A DNA stretch of 17,813 nt from CAZJJK01 sp964546285 (GTDB taxonomy: Bacteria > Spirochaetota > Spirochaetia > Treponematales > Breznakiellaceae). The stretch lies in NCBI GenBank assembly GCA_964546285.1, contig CAZJJK010000067.1, forward strand, positions 1 through 17,813, read 5' to 3'. Made by a program: the position numbers and the translations under genes. The notes under the pieces are model-generated. The model did no database searches, had not been told where the DNA came from, and saw only the letters and a program-made list of their open reading frames with translations. Position 1 is the stretch's first letter. Each line of letters begins with the position of its first letter. Below are positions 1 to 6,885 of the stretch, piece by piece.

Positions 1-116
1 GGCAGGTGTGGCAGGGGGAGTACCAGAATCCGCCAGTGATCGATTTCAAGGCTGGAAAGCTGAAGGTGAAGGGGCAACCTGGGATGGGCTGGTTTGCCAA
101 GCATCTAGCGGTATGA
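1..116 (+). CDS. C-terminal end of unrecognised protein (partial, 5' truncated by window)
   Basis: The frame starting at position 3 encodes 37 residues, from QVWQGEY to WFAKHLAV, and ends at TGA 114-116. The same C-terminus, with 5 of 37 residues changed, is encoded on the minus strand at the other end of the window, where more of the gene is visible. Of 12 nucleotide differences in the coding part, many are synonymous or conservative, which suggests that both copies have been under protein-level selection or diverged recently. The product resembles no family I can name. Its pairing with a conserved tail and an abrupt boundary suggests the 3' end of a mobile-element gene, but that is inference. 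Confidence 0.6.
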   Translation, partial: QVWQGEYQNPPVIDFKAGKLKVKGQPGMGWFAKHLAV

Positions 117-239
117 GGGCTGGTAGGGCTAGGCTGTGGCGACTTGCGTGCCGAGGCGAGGTCCCACTACGCGGCGAGGTGAAGTGCCGGCTCCGTTTCA
201 ATACCTATTAGGCTACAACAAAATTGGCAGCAGTTAGTA
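117..239 (+). other. Conserved noncoding tail of the repeat element (left copy), foldable
   Basis: These 123 nt differ from the right copy at only 6 positions (about 5%), against 12 of 116 in the adjoining coding end. A stem with one bulge can form between 138-145 (GGC-g-ACTT) and 182-188 (AAGTGCC) and is intact in both copies; GCCG 150-153 can pair with CGGC 172-175 inside it. The tail also holds nested direct repeats: GTGCCG (148-153), GGCGAGGT (155-162), GGCGAGGT (173-180), GTGCCG (184-189). At 195-219 lies a CRISPR-repeat-like motif. It could be a structured RNA, a recombination end or a 3' UTR. Confidence 0.45.
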
Positions 240-247
240 AGGGTATC

Positions 248-2842
248 CTAGAATCCCGCCAGCGAATCGGCTTGATCCATGGTAAGTTTTTCCAGAGACA
301 AGAGTAAACGGCTCAGAATATCATGTTCCACCCTAGTGGGGACTAGAACGCCGGAAGCACCCGCGTCCACCGAAGCTGACGATTCCCCGCTTATAGCTTC
401 AACCAAGGTCAAAAGCTCCATAAGAGCGGCCTCACGGCCAGCCTGCCGCTGTTGATTGGCGAAGGTTTCAAAATAAGCTTCCATAGAATCATACAAGTCA
501 GGATAACGGGATTTTATCGGCTCGGTTTGAAGGACTTGCCAGAGCAGAAGCTTGGCGCGAAGCAATGAGGCGATGGTCCCGCTTTGGCCTTCGGCCTCGC
601 CCGCGTCGGAGGAAACCGCTTCCAAGTCTTTACGCGCCTGGGCTATCCGAGCCGGCAAGACAGCGCGCGCCGCGGCATCCTTAACGATGCCAAGCCGATA
701 CCCGGCCATAGACGCCTGCTCCACAATAGAGGCCGCGGTTTCCTCGTCATCTAAAAGCAAACCGAGGGCTTCCCGATAGCGGTCCAAAGCCTCTCCCCAA
801 GCGCCGCCAGAAGCCGAAGCGGCGGCGTCAGCGATCAGCGCCGAACCGACCCGCCGCGTTTCACCCAGCTTCTCTTCAAGCGCCGCCGCGCGCTCGGCGG
901 CGAGGGTACGATCATCGGCTAAAGCCGTTTCAGCCGCTATCCTTCCCGCCCTTTCCCTATCGATATCAGCGCCTAAACTCGCTTCAATTTCAGCCGCGCG
1001 AGCAAGAGCCGCCGCGGCATCCGCCTTGGCAAGCCTGGCCGATTCTTCGGCAATGAGCCGCGCGGCGCGTTCTTTTTCCAGAGCCACGGCGCTTTCAGCC
1101 GCGAGCTTTGCCTCAAGCGCCGCTAGTTTTTTCTCAGCCAATTCTATCTCACGGGAGGCGGCTTCCTCGGCGGCCAGCCGCGCGGCGCGTTCGGAAGACA
1201 GAGCGGCCTCATATTCATTTTTAAGTTCGGCCTCAAGCTCGGCCAGTCTTTCAGCCGCTAGTCTAATTTCCGTCCTAGTCGCTTCCTCGGCGGCCAGCCG
1301 AGCCGCGCGTTCGGAAGCCAACTCGGCTTCATATTTCGCGCTTATCGCGGCTTCTTTGGACAAAGAAGCCGCGTCCAATTCCGCTATAGCGGCGGCTTGA
1401 GCCGCTTTAAGCTCCGTTTCGCGGCTGGCCAGAGCCGCGCTATAGCTGGCGGATAAGGCCTTTTCGCGTTCGGCCAATTCCGAGGAATGTGTCAGCGCTA
1501 ATTCTTCCCTAAGTTTAGCTAATTCGGCCCTATGTGAAAGTGTCAGAGCGGCGTCTCGCTCGGCTAAGGCCAGAGCTTGTAGCCGTTCCTGGCTCAGTTT
1601 AACTTCCGGAATTTCGGCTAAGGCCTCTTCATACAAAGCTTTCGCCGACGCGTAATCGCCTTTGGCGAAGGCAAGCTCCGCCTCCGTCACCTTATCGCGG
1701 GCGGCGTCGATACGAGCCTTTGTTTGAATCAAGGCCGCGGCTCCAGAGGAATCCCTTTCCACTCGGCTTTTAATAAGCTCTTCAAGCGAACCGAGCATGA
1801 ACAGCTCAACGCTTCGGCGTTTCTGAACGGCTTCTAGTGAACGGGCCGGTTCGGCGTCCAGCGAACGCCGTAAAAAATCCACGCTTGATAGAGCATCGGA
1901 ATAAGCGCCGGAAGCTATCTTATCGCTTATCTCGTCATAACTAGCGATAATTCTCTGCTGAACAAGATCTTCTTGCTCTCGCAAAGCCTTGATTCTTTCC
2001 AAATCCGCCACGGCCGCGCTTTTCTCGGCCTCCATGACGGCGCTTTCTTGCCTATATCGCGTTGCCAGTTCCGCTTCGCGGGTTTCATAGAGTTTCTGAA
2101 GCTCAGACCGCTCGCTTTGAACCTCGCTTAATTTGATCTGGTATTCATCGATCAGCGTATCAACCGCGGCGGCGCTTTTCGCGGCTTCTTCCTGAGCCGC
2201 TATCTGGAATTCCTCAACGCGCCGCGCCGCTTCGGCTTTCAGCTCTCGCTCTAGTTGGTCTATCCGCTGATCGGTATCGCCGCTCGCCAAACCGGACGCG
2301 CTCAGCTTGGCGCGCTCGGCTTCTATAGCCTCCGCCATTTCAGCGGCCAGTTCCTTTTCTCTTTGCCGTATCGCGTCCGCGGTCTGGGCGTCCAAACGTT
2401 CGCGTTCGGCGACAGCCTCAGCTAAACGCTTTTGGAAAGATAGGATGGCTTGATCCTTCTGATCGATCTGCGCGGCTGATTCGCGCCGCAAAGCTTCCAC
2501 CAACTGGTTCTCGGCGCCCTTTACCGCTCTTGCCTCCGAAACCAATCGATTCTCCTCGCCACGGGACACGGCGGAAAACAATAGAACGGCGCCGACAACC
2601 GAAATAATGATAAGCAGATTGACGATTAAGGGTAGACCCAGACCGCTTTTGCCGCCGCTGGGCCGCTCGGCGCTCGCGTGCAGCCGATTACGCTCCAAAA
2701 GAGCGTCAATCTCCTTAAGGACGTTTTCCCTTTCCTCGGCCGGTATTTCCACCATACTCTCATGCTCGTCCCCCTTAAGGACAAGGCGGAGTTGCTGCCG
2801 GCGGCGGTAAATGTCTAAAGCTCGTCTATATAAGCCGTTCAT
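248..2842 (-). CDS. Membrane-anchored coiled-coil protein with 40-residue repeats and TPR-like segments
   Basis: An 864-residue protein, very rich in Ala, Glu, Arg and Leu. A basic, hydrophilic N-terminus (1-68) precedes one membrane segment at about 69-92. From about 100 to 665 the sequence is almost continuous coiled coil, with four tandem units starting at E511, E551, E591 and E630. TPR-like helices lie at about 390-412 (KGDYASAKALYEEAL) and 682-700 (WGEALDRYREAL). The C-terminal 200 residues are helical and less repetitive. A single-pass anchor with a long rod fits a structural or scaffold role in the envelope, but I recognise no specific family. It is divergent from the adenylate cyclase across 103 nt. 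The ATG at 2842 has only a weak upstream AGG-type site, so the start is less certain than the frame. It ends 8 nt from the left repeat. Confidence 0.85.
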   Translation of the reverse strand: MNGLYRRALDIYRRRQQLRLVLKGDEHESMVEIPAEERENVLKEIDALLERNRLHASAERPSGGKSGLGLPLIVNLLIIISVVGAVLLFSAVSRGEENRLVSEARAVKGAENQLVEALRRESAAQIDQKDQAILSFQKRLAEAVAERERLDAQTADAIRQREKELAAEMAEAIEAERAKLSASGLASGDTDQRIDQLERELKAEAARRVEEFQIAAQEEAAKSAAAVDTLIDEYQIKLSEVQSERSELQKLYETREAELATRYRQESAVMEAEKSAAVADLERIKALREQEDLVQQRIIASYDEISDKIASGAYSDALSSVDFLRRSLDAEPARSLEAVQKRRSVELFMLGSLEELIKSRVERDSSGAAALIQTKARIDAARDKVTEAELAFAKGDYASAKALYEEALAEIPEVKLSQERLQALALAERDAALTLSHRAELAKLREELALTHSSELAEREKALSASYSAALASRETELKAAQAAAIAELDAASLSKEAAISAKYEAELASERAARLAAEEATRTEIRLAAERLAELEAELKNEYEAALSSERAARLAAEEAASREIELAEKKLAALEAKLAAESAVALEKERAARLIAEESARLAKADAAAALARAAEIEASLGADIDRERAGRIAAETALADDRTLAAERAAALEEKLGETRRVGSALIADAAASASGGAWGEALDRYREALGLLLDDEETAASIVEQASMAGYRLGIVKDAAARAVLPARIAQARKDLEAVSSDAGEAEGQSGTIASLLRAKLLLWQVLQTEPIKSRYPDLYDSMEAYFETFANQQRQAGREAALMELLTLVEAISGESSASVDAGASGVLVPTRVEHDILSRLLLSLEKLTMDQADSLAGF
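857..1342 (-). repeat. Tandem 120-nt (40-residue) coiled-coil repeats inside the coiled-coil gene
   Basis: On the plus strand, near-identical blocks resembling CTTCCTCGGCGGCCAGCCG start around 1041, 1161 and 1281, exactly 120 nt apart. A fourth, more diverged unit follows at 39 residues (around 925). In protein the units begin ERAARLAAEE, ERAARLAAEE, ERAARLIAEE and ERAGRIAAET. A 40-residue period gives a whole helical repeat of the coiled coil, and similarity at DNA level suggests recent duplication or gene conversion. Confidence 0.85.
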
Positions 2843-2945
2843 ACTTTTAAGTACCTATCGTGCCTATATTATCGTCAAAAAAGCTCATTGGCTATCTAGT
2901 TTCGTCGTTTCCGTATCGATATTGTAAACGATAAAGGCGTAATTA
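2843..2945. promoter_or_regulatory. Divergent intergenic region between coiled-coil gene and adenylate cyclase
   Basis: Both flanking genes start from these 103 nt, so promoters for both should lie here. It is AT-rich. On the minus strand there is TTGACG followed by AT-rich DNA; on the plus strand TTGGCT and TATTGT are present at poor spacing. Neither pair is convincing. An AAAGG-like ribosome-binding site lies about 6-10 nt before the cyclase ATG. Confidence 0.35.
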
Positions 2946-4604
2946 ATGAGTATACGGACTAAAATTATCCTGATCGTTCTTCCCCTTATCGCGGGACCGC
3001 TGGTGGTTACGGGGTATATGGCCTCGCTGACGGCCCGCAATGGAATAACCCGCGTCGCGACAAGCCTTCTCCAGTTTAAGCTGGAAGAACTCCAATCTTA
3101 CGCCAATGGTCAGTGGAGTATTTTAACGGACAACCAACTGGCTGAAAACGCGGCCTTTGTGGACGCGACAAAATCCGCCATAGCCTCCTTTGCCCGCAAC
3201 ATGATCAGAGGCGAAACCGAGCTAATAATGGCGGTTGACTCAGACATGAATATCGCGGTGAGCACCGCCGACATCACCCTGTCCAACACCGAAAAAGAAC
3301 GATTATCCGCCGATATAGAAGCGGGACTGCTGGGCTGGCGTTCGCTTATATTGGGCGGCGAGGAAAGAGTCTGCCAAATAGCCGCCTTCGCCCCCTTTGA
3401 TTGGTATTTTCTAGTTACCGAACGCGGTTCATCGTTCTACGCTCCCATCAACGCCCTTTACCGACAAACGGCGATCATCCTAGCCGTATCCCTGGCTGTC
3501 TCCGTCTTACTGCTCCTCTCCTTCGCCGTAATCCTAATCCGTCCCCTGCGCCGCATGGTGGGGACCATCGCCGATATCATGGCCACTAACGACCTAAGCA
3601 AAAAAGTGGAAGTGAAGTATAGCGACGAGATAGGCGAGCTGGGCCATACCTTTAACCAGATGATTTCACAGTTGGACAAGGCTAACGAAGTTATTAAAGG
3701 TTTTGCCCTTCAAGCGGTGGTCGCTCGGCACAAAGAACGCAAAATCCGGAATATTTTCCAGAAATACGTCCCCAAGAACGTTATTGACCAGCTCTTCGCC
3801 AATCCGGAAAGTATGCTTGTCGGCGAAAACCGCGAGCTTGCCATTCTTTTCTCAGACATCCGAGGCTTCACCGGCATTTCGGAGAAAATGCTTCCGAACG
3901 AGCTGGTGGAATCGCTCAACGCCTATTTCGGTCTGATGGTGGATGTCATTATGAGCAATTCGGGCATAGTCGATAAATACATCGGCGACGCCATCATGGC
4001 TTTTTTCGGGGCGCCTGTCGCCACCGGCGACGAGGCCAACTTAGCGCTAAAATCGGCCTTTGAGATGATGGCCGCCCTAAAAGACTTTAACGTCTGGCAA
4101 AAACGGCGCGGTAGGCCGGAATTCAAGACAGGCATCGGCATCAACTACGGCTTGGTCACTATCGGCAATATCGGTTCGGAAAAAAAGATGGATTATACGG
4201 TAATTGGCGACATGGTGAACCTGGCCTCCCGCTTTGACGGCTTAACCAAGATTTACCGGGTTTCGCCCATCATCTCCGAATCCGTCAAGGAAAACGCGGC
4301 CCCGGAAACCCACAGCCGACTGCTGGACCGAGTGGTGGTAAAGGGCAAAACCAGCGGAGCCGCCATTTACACGGTTCGCTCCTCACTGTCCGCCAAAGAA
4401 GAGGAAGCGTGGGCTGAAAGCGAGGAAGCTATGCGGCTGTACTTTAAGAGGGACTTCGGTCTAGCCGCCGAACGCTTTCGGGCTGTCTTAAAGTTGCTGC
4501 CAAACGATGGTCCCGCCACCTTGCTTCTGGCGCGTTCGGAAATGTACAGCAAAACCCCGCCGTCGCCTGACTGGAACGGCACCGCCGTCATGGTGGAAAA
4601 GTAG
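2946..4604 (+). CDS. Membrane class III adenylate cyclase with extracytoplasmic sensor and HAMP
   Basis: A 552-residue receptor-type cyclase that makes cAMP from ATP. Membrane segments at about 7-29 and 174-198 flank an extracytoplasmic domain (30-173) of Cache-like character. A HAMP linker follows (about 198-250), then the catalytic domain (about 295-475). Catalytic residues visible are the metal-binding D304 (LFSDIRGFT) and D348 (KYIGDAIMAFFG), the adenine-selecting K344 and T418 (MDYTVIGD), and the transition-state N425 and R429 (VNLASR). The K/T pair, with spacing as in bacterial adenylate cyclases such as CyaB1, favours ATP over GTP. A C-terminal TPR-like helix pair (about 485-535) ends in a PDWNG segment common in this family. 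DUF2804 follows after 40 nt, probably co-transcribed. No catalytic residue is missing. Confidence 0.93.
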   Translation: MSIRTKIILIVLPLIAGPLVVTGYMASLTARNGITRVATSLLQFKLEELQSYANGQWSILTDNQLAENAAFVDATKSAIASFARNMIRGETELIMAVDSDMNIAVSTADITLSNTEKERLSADIEAGLLGWRSLILGGEERVCQIAAFAPFDWYFLVTERGSSFYAPINALYRQTAIILAVSLAVSVLLLLSFAVILIRPLRRMVGTIADIMATNDLSKKVEVKYSDEIGELGHTFNQMISQLDKANEVIKGFALQAVVARHKERKIRNIFQKYVPKNVIDQLFANPESMLVGENRELAILFSDIRGFTGISEKMLPNELVESLNAYFGLMVDVIMSNSGIVDKYIGDAIMAFFGAPVATGDEANLALKSAFEMMAALKDFNVWQKRRGRPEFKTGIGINYGLVTIGNIGSEKKMDYTVIGDMVNLASRFDGLTKIYRVSPIISESVKENAAPETHSRLLDRVVVKGKTSGAAIYTVRSSLSAKEEEAWAESEEAMRLYFKRDFGLAAERFRAVLKLLPNDGPATLLLARSEMYSKTPPSPDWNGTAVMVEK

Positions 4605-4613
4605 CGATATTGC

Positions 4614-4631
4614 GCGCGGCCTCCGCCGCGC
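4614..4631 (+). other. GC hairpin between cyclase and DUF2804 gene
   Basis: GCGCGGC (4614-4620) and GCCGCGC (4625-4631) form a perfect 7-bp stem with a 4-nt loop. Only TT follows, so it is a poor intrinsic terminator. It may protect mRNA ends or partly attenuate the downstream gene. It ends 13 nt before the next ATG. Confidence 0.45.
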
Positions 4632-4644
4632 TTAAGCTAGAATC

Positions 4645-5667
4645 ATGAAGCTTATCGATGATGACCGCCTGATTGGCGATGACGGCAAGCCTCTCTATGG
4701 CCTGCATTCCGGCCCCATCCTAACGCTGAACCTTGAGGCTTTTCGTTTTCACGGCCGCGACAGGATATCCCCCGCGAAAAACGCCGTTATTCGGGATTTC
4801 CAGCTTAAGCGCTGGCAGTTCATGGGCGTCGCCACGCCGGAATTCGTTTTCGGAGCGGCTATCGTTCACGCCGGCTACCTGTCCAACGCCTTCGCGTACG
4901 CCTTTGATCGCGGCGACCGCGAACTTGCCGAATTCAGCGCGGTTCAACCCCTGGCGGCTAAAACCGTCTTCTCCGGTAATATACGGGACGGTAAAGCGCT
5001 TTTCCGAGGCGGCGCTGACAGGATCGAAATGAACAACGAACAAGACAGCATAAGCTTGTCGCTTTCATCGCGATCCGGCCTAAAGGCGGAACTGCTATTC
5101 AACAGCGCGACTCCCCTCCTTTCGGTTTTGACGAGGGTTGGCTTAAGGCGCTTCAACTATACCACCAAAGGAGCGGGGCTATCGGTATCAGGCCAGCTAG
5201 AGTTGAACGGCAAGCGCTTTGGGCTTGATGGCGAGAGCCCCATCGGCCTTCTGGATTACACCTATGGCTACCTTGCCCGTTATACGTTCTGGAACTGGGC
5301 ATCCGGCTGCGGAAACTGTGAACGGGGCGAGCGGGTAGGCTTTAATTTCGCCCAAGGGGTAAACGAAACCGGCTATACGGAAAACGCTTTTTGGATAAAC
5401 GAGCGCCTTATTAAGGTCGATGTCGTGGACTTCCAATACGACGACCAAAACGAGAGGAGCCAATGGCGTATAGTCTCAAACGATGGAAAGGCGGACCTGG
5501 TATTCCGCCCGGAAGGCAAACGAGGGGCTGACGTAAACCTGGGGCTAATGGCCAGCCGCTTCCGTCAACCCTTCGGCTCCTTCAGCGGCGTTCTGCGCGA
5601 GGGGAAGAAGGTGTATACATTAAAAAGCGTCGCCGGTTTCGTTGAGGAACACGAAGCTAAGTGGTAA
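4645..5667 (+). CDS. DUF2804 family protein
   Basis: A 340-residue soluble-looking protein with no signal peptide or membrane segment. The N-terminal pattern (GKPLYGLHSGPILTLNL, then RWQFMGVATPEFVFGAAIVH) and a central WNWASGCGNC segment at about 214-223 match my memory of the DUF2804 family (Pfam PF10974). That family is rich in beta strands, has no established biochemical role, and is frequent in spirochaetes and some other bacteria. The length of 340 is normal. The ATG at 4645 has no clear Shine-Dalgarno sequence, and a hairpin sits just upstream, so translation may depend on the preceding cyclase gene 40 nt away. Family membership is from motif memory rather than a search. Confidence 0.75.
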   Translation: MKLIDDDRLIGDDGKPLYGLHSGPILTLNLEAFRFHGRDRISPAKNAVIRDFQLKRWQFMGVATPEFVFGAAIVHAGYLSNAFAYAFDRGDRELAEFSAVQPLAAKTVFSGNIRDGKALFRGGADRIEMNNEQDSISLSLSSRSGLKAELLFNSATPLLSVLTRVGLRRFNYTTKGAGLSVSGQLELNGKRFGLDGESPIGLLDYTYGYLARYTFWNWASGCGNCERGERVGFNFAQGVNETGYTENAFWINERLIKVDVVDFQYDDQNERSQWRIVSNDGKADLVFRPEGKRGADVNLGLMASRFRQPFGSFSGVLREGKKVYTLKSVAGFVEEHEAKW

Positions 5668-5690
5668 AGGAGCAGCCAAAACGCTTTTGC

Positions 5691-5719
5691 TTGACAGCTC
5701 TGGTAATGGCCTTGATAAT
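5691..5719 (+). promoter_or_regulatory. Sigma70-type promoter for the xylanase gene
   Basis: TTGACA (5691-5696) and GATAAT (5714-5719) are separated by 17 nt. This gives a start site near 5726 and a leader of about 57 nt before the ATG at 5783. It begins 24 nt after the DUF2804 stop codon, so the xylanase can be transcribed independently. Its -35 element reads TTGACAGCT, as do two other promoters in this window. Confidence 0.7.
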
Positions 5720-5720
5720 C

Positions 5721-5758
5721 AAGCGATCCGCCTCAACGCGAGCGCGGTTTTTTCGCTT
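5721..5758 (+). other. Stem-loop with T-run in the xylanase leader
   Basis: AAGCGA (5721-5726) can pair with TCGCTT (5753-5758) around an inner pairing of CCGC with GCGG, and a run of six T follows the inner stem. It falls right at the start of the predicted transcript. It could act as a leader attenuator or a weak terminator for read-through from upstream. Structure is by eye only. Confidence 0.3.
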
Positions 5759-5782
5759 AAATCGATAAAGGGAGGGGTTTCC

Positions 5783-6706
5783 ATGTCCAAATCAAGGCAG
5801 CTTATTTTTATCGCGATCCTCATGACCGCGCTTAGCCTGACGCTGTTCGGTTGCGGCCAACAGCAAAAATTTATAGGAACAACCTGGAAGGGCGTAGACA
5901 GTAAATTGTTCGGTACGGTTTTTAACCAGCTTACACCGGAAAACGCCGGTAAGTGGTCGGAAGCCGAACCTTCAGAGGATCGTTTTAGCTGGCCTATCTT
6001 AGACCAAATGATGAAAATCGCCGAAGAGCGCAAAATGGTCGTTAAGGAACATACTCTGGTTTGGTACCAGCAGATACCCCGTTGGCTCACCAAGGATAAA
6101 GCCGAAAAATCCGTAAACGAATGGTTCCAGGCGCTGAGCGAACGCTACGGCGATAAATTCCAGCTGATCGACGCCGTGAACGAACCCTTGGACGGCAGGC
6201 CCGAGTACTTCGACGGCATTGACTGCGGCGGCGGCCAATGGGATTGGGTCATTTGGTCCTTCAAACTAGCCCGTAAATACTTCCCAAAATCCAAACTGCT
6301 TATCAATGAATACGGCATCCTCAATTCCAAGGAAAAAACCGCCCGCTATGTGGACTTGATTGAGCTCCTCAAAGAACAGAAGCTGGTTGACGGTATCGGT
6401 CTGCAGGCGCACGGATTGGAACATACCCCCCCGGAGGAAATTAAGGCCAATCTGGAAACCATTAAGACACTTAAGCTTCCGATCTACATCTCCGAGTGGG
6501 ACATCAGCCTTCCCGACGATAATGAGCAACTTACCCGAATGAAGGAGCAATTTCCTATTTTCTGGGACGAACCGCTGGTTAAGGGCATCACCTTCTGGGG
6601 CCACCTCGTCGCGAAAACCTGGCGTCCCGACGCCTTCCTGGTCTACAATGACACAAAATATCGGCCCGCCTTCCAGTGGATGCTGGATTATATAGCAAAA
6701 AAATAA
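5783..6706 (+). CDS. Endo-1,4-beta-xylanase, GH10 family, lipoprotein
   Basis: The protein is 307 residues from the ATG at 5783, chosen because GGAGG (5771-5775) lies 7 nt upstream and the protein then begins with a lipoprotein signal; the longer open frame from 5642 lacks both. The lipobox LFGC puts the lipidated Cys at residue 24, so the enzyme should sit on the outer face of a membrane. The GH10 hallmarks are all visible: KWSEAEP (57-63), KEHTLVWYQQIPRWL (88-102), acid/base E134 in DAVNEPL, QAHGLEH (208-214) and nucleophile E238 in YISEWDIS, then GITFWG. GH10 enzymes cut the xylan backbone by retaining hydrolysis. There is no carbohydrate-binding module; at about 283 mature residues it is a minimal GH10 domain. 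A promoter precedes it and a terminator follows. Confidence 0.93.
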   Translation: MSKSRQLIFIAILMTALSLTLFGCGQQQKFIGTTWKGVDSKLFGTVFNQLTPENAGKWSEAEPSEDRFSWPILDQMMKIAEERKMVVKEHTLVWYQQIPRWLTKDKAEKSVNEWFQALSERYGDKFQLIDAVNEPLDGRPEYFDGIDCGGGQWDWVIWSFKLARKYFPKSKLLINEYGILNSKEKTARYVDLIELLKEQKLVDGIGLQAHGLEHTPPEEIKANLETIKTLKLPIYISEWDISLPDDNEQLTRMKEQFPIFWDEPLVKGITFWGHLVAKTWRPDAFLVYNDTKYRPAFQWMLDYIAKK

Positions 6707-6746
6707 GGCGGCAGCTCCTTACTCTAGTCCGTATTAGGTTTCATAG

Positions 6747-6781
6747 AGACCCCCAGAGCCAGCTCTGGGGGTCTGCTTTTT
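6747..6781 (+). terminator. Intrinsic terminator of the xylanase gene
   Basis: A perfect 13-bp stem (6747-6759 with 6762-6774) containing five C:G pairs in a row is followed by GC and five T (6777-6781). It lies 41 nt after the xylanase stop codon. It is the clearest terminator in the window. Confidence 0.9.
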
Positions 6782-6849
6782 GAAAAACCCGATTACAAGG
6801 AAAAATAAAGCGCTTCTTACATTTTTTTTCGTCTCTAACTTTTTTTGAA

Positions 6850-6879
6850 TTGACAGCTAAAACAAAGGGTACTTATACT
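6850..6879 (+). promoter_or_regulatory. Sigma70-type promoter upstream of the interrupted receptor gene
   Basis: TTGACA (6850-6855) and TATACT (6874-6879) are 18 nt apart, or 17 nt if TTATAC is taken as the -10. T-rich tracts precede it. It sits between the xylanase terminator and the receptor start, and would give a leader of nearly 200 nt. Confidence 0.7.
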
Positions 6880-6885
6880 AAAAAT

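Larger units (their letters stand above)
1..239 (+). repeat. Left copy of a 239-nt inverted repeat
   Basis: This stretch matches the reverse complement of 17413-17651 with no insertions or deletions; left position p pairs with 17652-p. I count 18 mismatches (about 92% identity). It contains a gene 3' end (1-116) and a noncoding tail (117-239). Identity stops abruptly after GTTAGTA, 8 nt before the stop codon of the convergent coiled-coil gene. The match reaches the first base of the window, so the true repeat is probably longer. Two diverged copies in opposite orientation suggest a multicopy mobile or repeated element; its family is not recognised. Confidence 0.93.

Noticed and set aside
195..219. 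CRISPR array
   Set aside because: Only one repeat-like unit occurs per tail, with no spacers and no cas genes in the window.
1..239. Group II intron 3' end
   Set aside because: No recognisable domain V or VI sequence before the boundary, and the visible protein end shows no maturase or endonuclease motif.
1026..1400. Plus-strand Ser/Ala-rich open frame of 124 codons
   Set aside because: It lies antisense inside the coiled-coil gene and arises from its repetitive Ala/Glu codons; no ribosome-binding site and no domain.
4720..5463. Minus-strand open frames opposite the DUF2804 gene
   Set aside because: They are shadows of the plus-strand coding frame with no starts, domains or composition of their own.
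5642..5782. Longer N-terminus for the xylanase starting at 5642
   Set aside because: It would overlap the DUF2804 gene and the promoter and place the signal peptide internally; the ATG at 5783 has an ideal GGAGG.
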